Assembly (NCBI GenBank): GCA_029959085.1
Contig: JARWIR010000061.1
Location: 2,914,001-2,978,000, forward strand
Direction: 5' to 3'
Length of the DNA stretch: 64,000 bases
Source of the DNA: Nemophila menziesii
Taxonomy: Eukaryota > Streptophyta > Magnoliopsida > Boraginales > Hydrophyllaceae
In this document: positions 58,621 to 64,000 of the stretch, piece by piece
Position numbering within the stretch: position 1 is the stretch's first letter
Layout of the letters: every line of letters starts with the position of its first letter
Position numbers and translations under genes: made by a program
Notes under the pieces: generated by a model
The model's input: only the letters and a program-made list of their open reading frames with translations
Told to the model about the DNA's origin: nothing
Databases searched by the model: none

Positions 58621-61600
58621 GACCACCTAATATATGAGATTTGTATCATGGAACAGTTAGATGTTAAATATTTTATGATTAGAAATAAAATTAAGCTTAT
58701 TGGACTCCTGGAAACAAAAGTAAGGATCCATAATAGCTTAAGAATAATAAGTGATCATTTTTCTCACTTGGAAATGATTCACAACTATAATAAATGTGAT
58801 AGTGGGAGAATCTGGATAATGTGGGATAAGAACTATGTTGAGGTAGTAATGCTATTTGAAACATCTCAACTGATTTTTATTAAAGTTAAAGTATTATAAT
58901 CAAATATTACTTTCTGTGTTGGATATGTGTATGCTAGTAATGATGATGATGAAAGAAAGGCTTTATGGAATGATATTGTGAAGTTAAGTAATGATTATGA
59001 TGATCATTGTATATGCTACATTGGGGATTTTAATGAGATAATTAAAATTGAGGATAGGCTAAACTGTGACACAATTCCTACTAGTTCTATTTTCTTAGCA
59101 AACTGTATTGAGGATGCTAACTTATATGAACATCAGTATGCAGGGCAATATTTTACATGGACTAATAAAAATGATAGAGGGTAATTGCGCGCAAGTAAGA
59201 CTGATAGAGTGTTTATCAATACAAAATGGATGAATACATATCAATCTAATGCTATTCTTGTGCCTCCCTCTACTTCTGACCATTGGGCAATTAAGGTATT
59301 GATTGATGAAAAGGAAAAATCAGGGCCTTCTTCTTTTAAATTTTTTAATATATGGACTAAACATGAAGGATTTAAAGATATCATTACAAAAATGTGGGAT
59401 ACAGATGTTAAGGGTAATATGATGTTTCAATTTTGTATGAAACTGAAGTTAGTAAAAGGTGAGCTGAAAAAGTTCAATAATAAATATTTTAGAAGGAATT
59501 CTGATGATATAGAGAACTTATAAGCTCAACTTGAGGTGGTGCAAATGAGAATTATGAGGGGTACTAGTAATGTTACTGATATATTTGAGGAAAAGATTCT
59601 TATACATCAATTGGAAGAATCTATAATTACCCATCATGAAGTTCTGAAACAAAAGTCTAGAGCCTTGTTTATTAAAGACTATGATATAAGTTCTGCTTAT
59701 TATTATAGAATGATTAAGGGGAGAGTGGCAAATTGTTTTTGTCTCTACTCTCACTTGTGATGATGGAAAAATATTAACTGAGCAAGATGAGATAAAAAAT
59801 GAATTTGTGTGCTATTATAAGTCATTACTTAGTACTGAGGAATCTAATAAAGAATTATGTTCTATAGATACTATTGCAGCTATATTGAACAAGAGAGTCC
59901 CTGAAAATCTTATTAAGGGTTTGATTGCCCCTATAACAGACAAAGAAATAAAAACTGCTTTGTTTGCTATGGGAGATGCGAAAAGCCCGGGACCTGATGG
60001 ATATACTGCTTGTTTCTTTAAGCAATCTTGGGATATAATTGGTGAAACTCTATGTTCTGCTATTAAACAGACTTTTGAATCAGGTAAAATACTTACACTG
60101 ATTAATGCCACAAATATTGTTCTAATTCCTAAAGAAAATAACCCATCTTGTGTTAAGAAATTCAGGCCCATATCATGTACTAATATCACATACAAAACTA
60201 TTTCTAGAGTTATTATGAATAGGCTTAAAAAAGTGAGGAGTTCTATAATATCTCTGAATCAAGGTGCCTATGTTAGTGGGAGGAATATAACTGATAATAT
60301 ACTTGTTGCGCAAGAAATTGTTACTAGTTATGAGAAGAAATCTATGAACTCTTCTTGCACCATTAACATGGACTTGCAAAAAGCCCATGATAGTGTTAAT
60401 TGGCAATTTTTACTCAACACTCTTTATGCTCTAAAGTTTCCTGATAAATTTATAAAGTGGATTCACATATGTATTAGCACCCACTATTATTCTATATGTA
60501 TAAATGTGGACTCTTGTGGATATTTTAAGGGAAGAGAGGGTTGAGGCAAGGGGACCCTCTCTCACCCTATTTGTTTGCTATATGCATGGAGGTTTTCTCT
60601 ATGTTATTTTATAAGGTTGCTTAGAATAAAGAATTCACTTTTCATCCAAAATGTAAGGAGATTAACTTAAATCACTTAGTGTTTGCTGATGATATCTTAA
60701 TTTTTATGAAGAGTAACACTGCATCTGCTGGGGTGGTTAAGGAAGCCCTTAATCTCTTCTCTAGGTGTTCTGGTTTAAACATAAACTTTACTAAAAGTGA
60801 GTTATACTTTAGTGAGGTTGTAAAGGAAGAAAGTAAAAGGCATATATCTCAGATCCTTAACATTAAAACAGGCAATTTGCTTGTTAGATACTTGGGAATT
60901 CCTTTAAACTCAAAGAAAATGAGTGTTACTGATGGTAATAAATTAATTGAGAGAATTTGGCAAAGTATCACACAATAGAGCTCTAAAATGCTTTCATATG
61001 CAGGTAGAGTTGAATTAATAAGGGTGGTTCTTATTAGTAAGATTATGTTCTGGTGCAGGGTGTTCTTACTTCCTAAGCACGCCATCTATAAATTGAATAA
61101 AAAATTATCAATGTTTCTATGGGGATATAGTGATAATTCTCATGGTGCGAGAGTATCTTGGGCTAAAATTTGTTGTCCCAAAAAAGAAGGTGGGCTAAAC
61201 ATTCCTAATATTGAGAATCTAAATAGAGTTTGTTTACTTTATAATTTTTAGAGATTTTACTGTCATGAGCAAAATCTATGGAGCAAATGGGTTAATGTGA
61301 ACATTCTAAAAAATAGATGTATTTGGAGTATTAGTCAAAAATAATATCACTCTTGGATGTGAAAACAGGTTCTAAAGGTTAGAAAATTTGCCTTTGAACT
61401 TATATATCATGAGGTAGGTAATGGTGAATTAACTTATATAATGTGGGATAAGTGGTTGGATAAAAAGGATATTCAGGAAATTTTGGGTGTAAAGATTGAT
61501 GAATCTGATATTAGCTGTAATATGAAAGTTAAAGAATGTTATGGCAGAGGTAGGTGGAGAATACCACCAAAATTTGCGCAAATTGTCCCTAGAATTCAAG

Positions 61601-62208
61601 AAATACTACTCAATGATGCCAAAGATAAAATAACTTGGACTGAGAGTATAAAAAATAAGTTTTCATTTAAGAAAACTCTTGTTAAAATCTCAGATCATGA
61701 GCCTCAAGTTGATTGGTTTAAAATTGTGTGGGCAAAAACTTTTATACCTAGATGTTCATTTGTTTCTTGGCAAGTTGCAATGAATAGACTTCCTTTTAAA
61801 GATAGGATGTTGGATTGGGGGTTAAATGTTAACCCCATTTGTCTATTATGTGATAGTGAGGCTGAAAGTAATGATCATCTATTTGTTACTTGTAAATTTT
61901 CAAGTACTATACTTAGCCGCTTATTGGCAATTTGTGGCTTTAATATAAATATCAGAAATATGGAGGATCTATTAGTGAAACTGAAAAGTGGTGTTAGCTC
62001 AGAGGTTATTAATGTTATTGGTGTATGTTTAACAACTTATATATACTTTGTATGGAATGAAAGGAATAGGCGAGAGCATGGAGAATATGCAACTAATGAA
62101 GAGAGGATTTACAACAAAGTTATCACCTTTGTAGCTGTAAAACTTAATGTGAGAAGTTTCATGAATAGCAAAGTGAAGAAAATGATTGAAAATTTATGTA
62201 ATAGTTAG
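58620..62208 (+). pseudogene. LINE ORF2: endonuclease, reverse transcriptase, zf-RVT; broken
   Basis: Landmarks in order: IGLLETKV (about 58,700), CYIGDFNEIIK (about 59,015), STSDHWAIK (about 59,272), the RT finger KKFRPISCTNITYKTIS (about 60,157), DLQKAHDSVNW (about 60,370), LRQGDPLSPYLF (about 60,543), the catalytic loop VFADDIL (about 60,680), VRYLGIPLNSKK (about 60,885), and zf-RVT with PRCSFVSWQVAMNRL and CLLCDSEAES(N)DHLF (about 61,747-61,885). Stops and shifts occur at 59,181, 59,521, about 59,750, about 60,540, 60,626, 60,976 and 61,249. The catalytic FADD is intact, but AYD reads AHD. The C-terminal 255 codons (61,441-62,208) remain open. Confidence 0.88.
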
Positions 62209-62389
62209 GCATTATGTATTTCTTTTTAAAAAAAGTTATTGTAATGTCCCTATTTTATTCATATGCTTGTAATAGTTAGTAAAAGTTGAGTAGGTTTAAC
62301 CCATATTATGTGGGTAAGTTGTAATGTTTTGACAATTATGGTCTTCATTTTAATAAAAGTTTGATTTGCCGATCAAAAAAAAAAAAACT

Positions 62390-64000
62390 AAACACAATTA
62401 TTCTAAGTATTATGATATAGTAAGGGGTTTTTTGTTTTCATTTAATGAAATCTAAATTTGGTACATTAATATATTAGATCCATAAGACCATTTATTTTCA
62501 CTGGTCAATTAAGATCCAAATAACTCTTAACTGGTCGGTTTCATTACAGATTTCAAGCCAAGTTTAGTTCATTTAGACACTACCTCTTAACATAATAAGT
62601 TATATTCATTTGGTTATCCAACATTCAATACTTATCTCTTTTGAAAAATATAAACAACATCTAAGTGTGAAAAATATTTTTTGGGATGTAAGGGATCCAT
62701 TTTAGTGATCAATATCAATCCAAATTTTTTTTAATAATTTTCGAACTGGTTCGAGATATGATGGAAATAATAACATTAAATTTGTAATGTTAAAAGTAAC
62801 TTAATATATGAATCTAGTAACTTAATAAACTACTAAATCTAAAAGTAACTTAATATCTGAAACTAGTTAAGTAATCACAATATGTCAATTAATAGGTAAT
62901 ATTCCGTCAAATAAACCCAATAAACCCCAAAAACGATGACTCGTGAGACAATTAATTGTTTAATAGTAAATCATAGAATCAATCAACACGATAATATTAC
63001 CCTGAATAAACTAGTTTCACGATACAAGAAAAAATTTATTTTACTTATTTCAAAATGGTGGTTATATGTTGTTCGTCTATCCTCCCAAATTATTCATTAT
63101 TACACTTAAATAATCATGATTTGCTCAATCATTACTCCACCACACAACTAGGAATCTTAAGGTATTTTATTTCTAGCAAAGGTTTAGGACCAGTGTGATA
63201 TATTTGGATATTTTGAATTTAAATTTTGGCTCTCTCCTCACTAGCAAAAATGAACCTCCCTAAAGGTTGAGTTTTCTATTGTATACGTACTTCTCAAACC
63301 ACTTGATGCACTAAATAAGCATGCCCAAAATTTCCAAGCAGATTCGCAATGAATTTTATATTTTTCCATTGCCGGTTCTTTTTCTTTTCCTTTCTCATTT
63401 GTAAGTTCAACATAAATCTCGTTTTGATGTGAATTTTAATGTTGACTTATGTATTATTTTTCTTATTTCTATTTTTTCCTTGTAGAAAGGATTACAACAA
63501 ATTGACTCATCAACTAGAATAGTACAAGCTCAACTCACCCAGTGTATATCCCTCAATCGAATATCCATCATCCAACACTTAATATCATAGTATGAGTAGT
63601 ATTAAGGAATTGTGAAGCGTTTCAAATAATATTACATCATCCCATCATGGTTAATTCTTAAAAAGTAAGGGATATAGGCTTATAATGCGGCTCATAAAGA
63701 AAAGTCTAACAGTTAGAAGGGGTTACGAATAATATTACATTTAAATCGCTTATCTAGTTAAACGTAACAAGTAGCTATCAAGTAAACACCTCAATCATTT
63801 TTCTAGCTATCTGGTTTAGTTACTTTTCATTTTTAGTTTGTAAATTAAGTAGTTTTTCATTTAAGTTGGACTTCATGTTTTACACACCACTCGTCCTCAA
63901 ATCGTTTAAAATTATCTAATTGGTCCCACCTACTAATTATTTATATCTACAATTATGTGCTTTCATATAAACACTTTAAGCACATCATAAATAATTTACA
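62390..64000. other. Non-coding right flank, related to 43,437-44,450 in its first part
   Basis: About 62,388-62,920 aligns in gapped fashion with about 43,437-44,450. Beyond that I recognise nothing and no open frame is notable. Confidence 0.45.

Larger units (their letters stand above)
58208..62380 (+). mobile_element. 5'-truncated L1-type LINE, plus strand, inactive
   Basis: Contains the end of ORF1, ORF2, a 3' untranslated part with TTGATTTGCCGATC, and a poly-A tail (about 62,369-62,380). It is a distinct but related element to the one at 24,933-30,216. Its left junction falls inside an antisense gene fragment. No target-site duplication was evident. Confidence 0.88.

Noticed and set aside
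59815..60195. 126-codon minus-strand open frame (also 60,173-60,406 and 60,849-61,085)
   Set aside because: Antisense shadows of the plus-strand LINE reverse transcriptase.
1..64000. Bacterial-type operons, CRISPR arrays, viral genomes or rRNA/tRNA genes
   Set aside because: Both strands were scanned by eye. Nothing resembling these was found, and the window is clearly plant nuclear DNA.

Overview
This window is nuclear DNA from a flowering plant, probably a eudicot. It is very AT-rich, has intron-split genes with GT/AG junctions, and is dominated by repeats. The families present are plant ones: a telomere-repeat-binding TRB/single-Myb-histone gene, L1-type plant LINEs, an RRM gene of the NSR-like plant group, and fragments of MAP70, WNK, PPR and organellar HSP90 genes. 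The species cannot be named from the sequence.

Layout. (1) 1-11,590 and 13,292-24,932 are two copies of a roughly 13.3 kb tandem segmental duplication. Each carries a five-exon TRB gene, then a detached LINE 3' zinc-finger remnant, about 4 kb of unidentified AT-rich DNA, and an antisense decayed LINE. The first TRB copy has an open 266-codon reading frame. The second is a pseudogene. A LINE 3'-end fragment (about 12,130-12,470) and unexplained sequence lie between the copies. (2) About 24,930-30,216 is a nearly full-length but dead LINE on the minus strand. It abuts the end of the first duplication on one side and the start of the next on the other. (3) 30,219-35,068 and 35,647-40,488 are a second tandem duplication (about 5.42 kb offset), each carrying a broken RRM gene. 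(4) 40,500-50,050 is mostly unrecognised, with one F-box-like pseudogene (about 42,567-43,075) and a cluster of degenerate repeats (46,478-47,005). (5) About 50,054-55,794 starts and ends with Helitron-like termini. It holds a string of intron-containing fragments from at least six unrelated genes. (6) 55,795-64,000 is a diverged relative of 40,500-44,450 that appears to have been interrupted by a CACTA-type terminus (56,222) and a 5'-truncated plus-strand LINE (about 58,208-62,380).

Only the first TRB gene looks able to make a full protein. Everything else recognised is a transposon remnant, a pseudogene or a captured gene fragment. The two most interesting signals are the intact TRB gene, whose telobox carries a charge-changing substitution at a predicted DNA-contact residue, and the Helitron-bounded gene-fragment cluster. 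Splice sites and homology calls were made by eye and from recalled family features; no searches were run.
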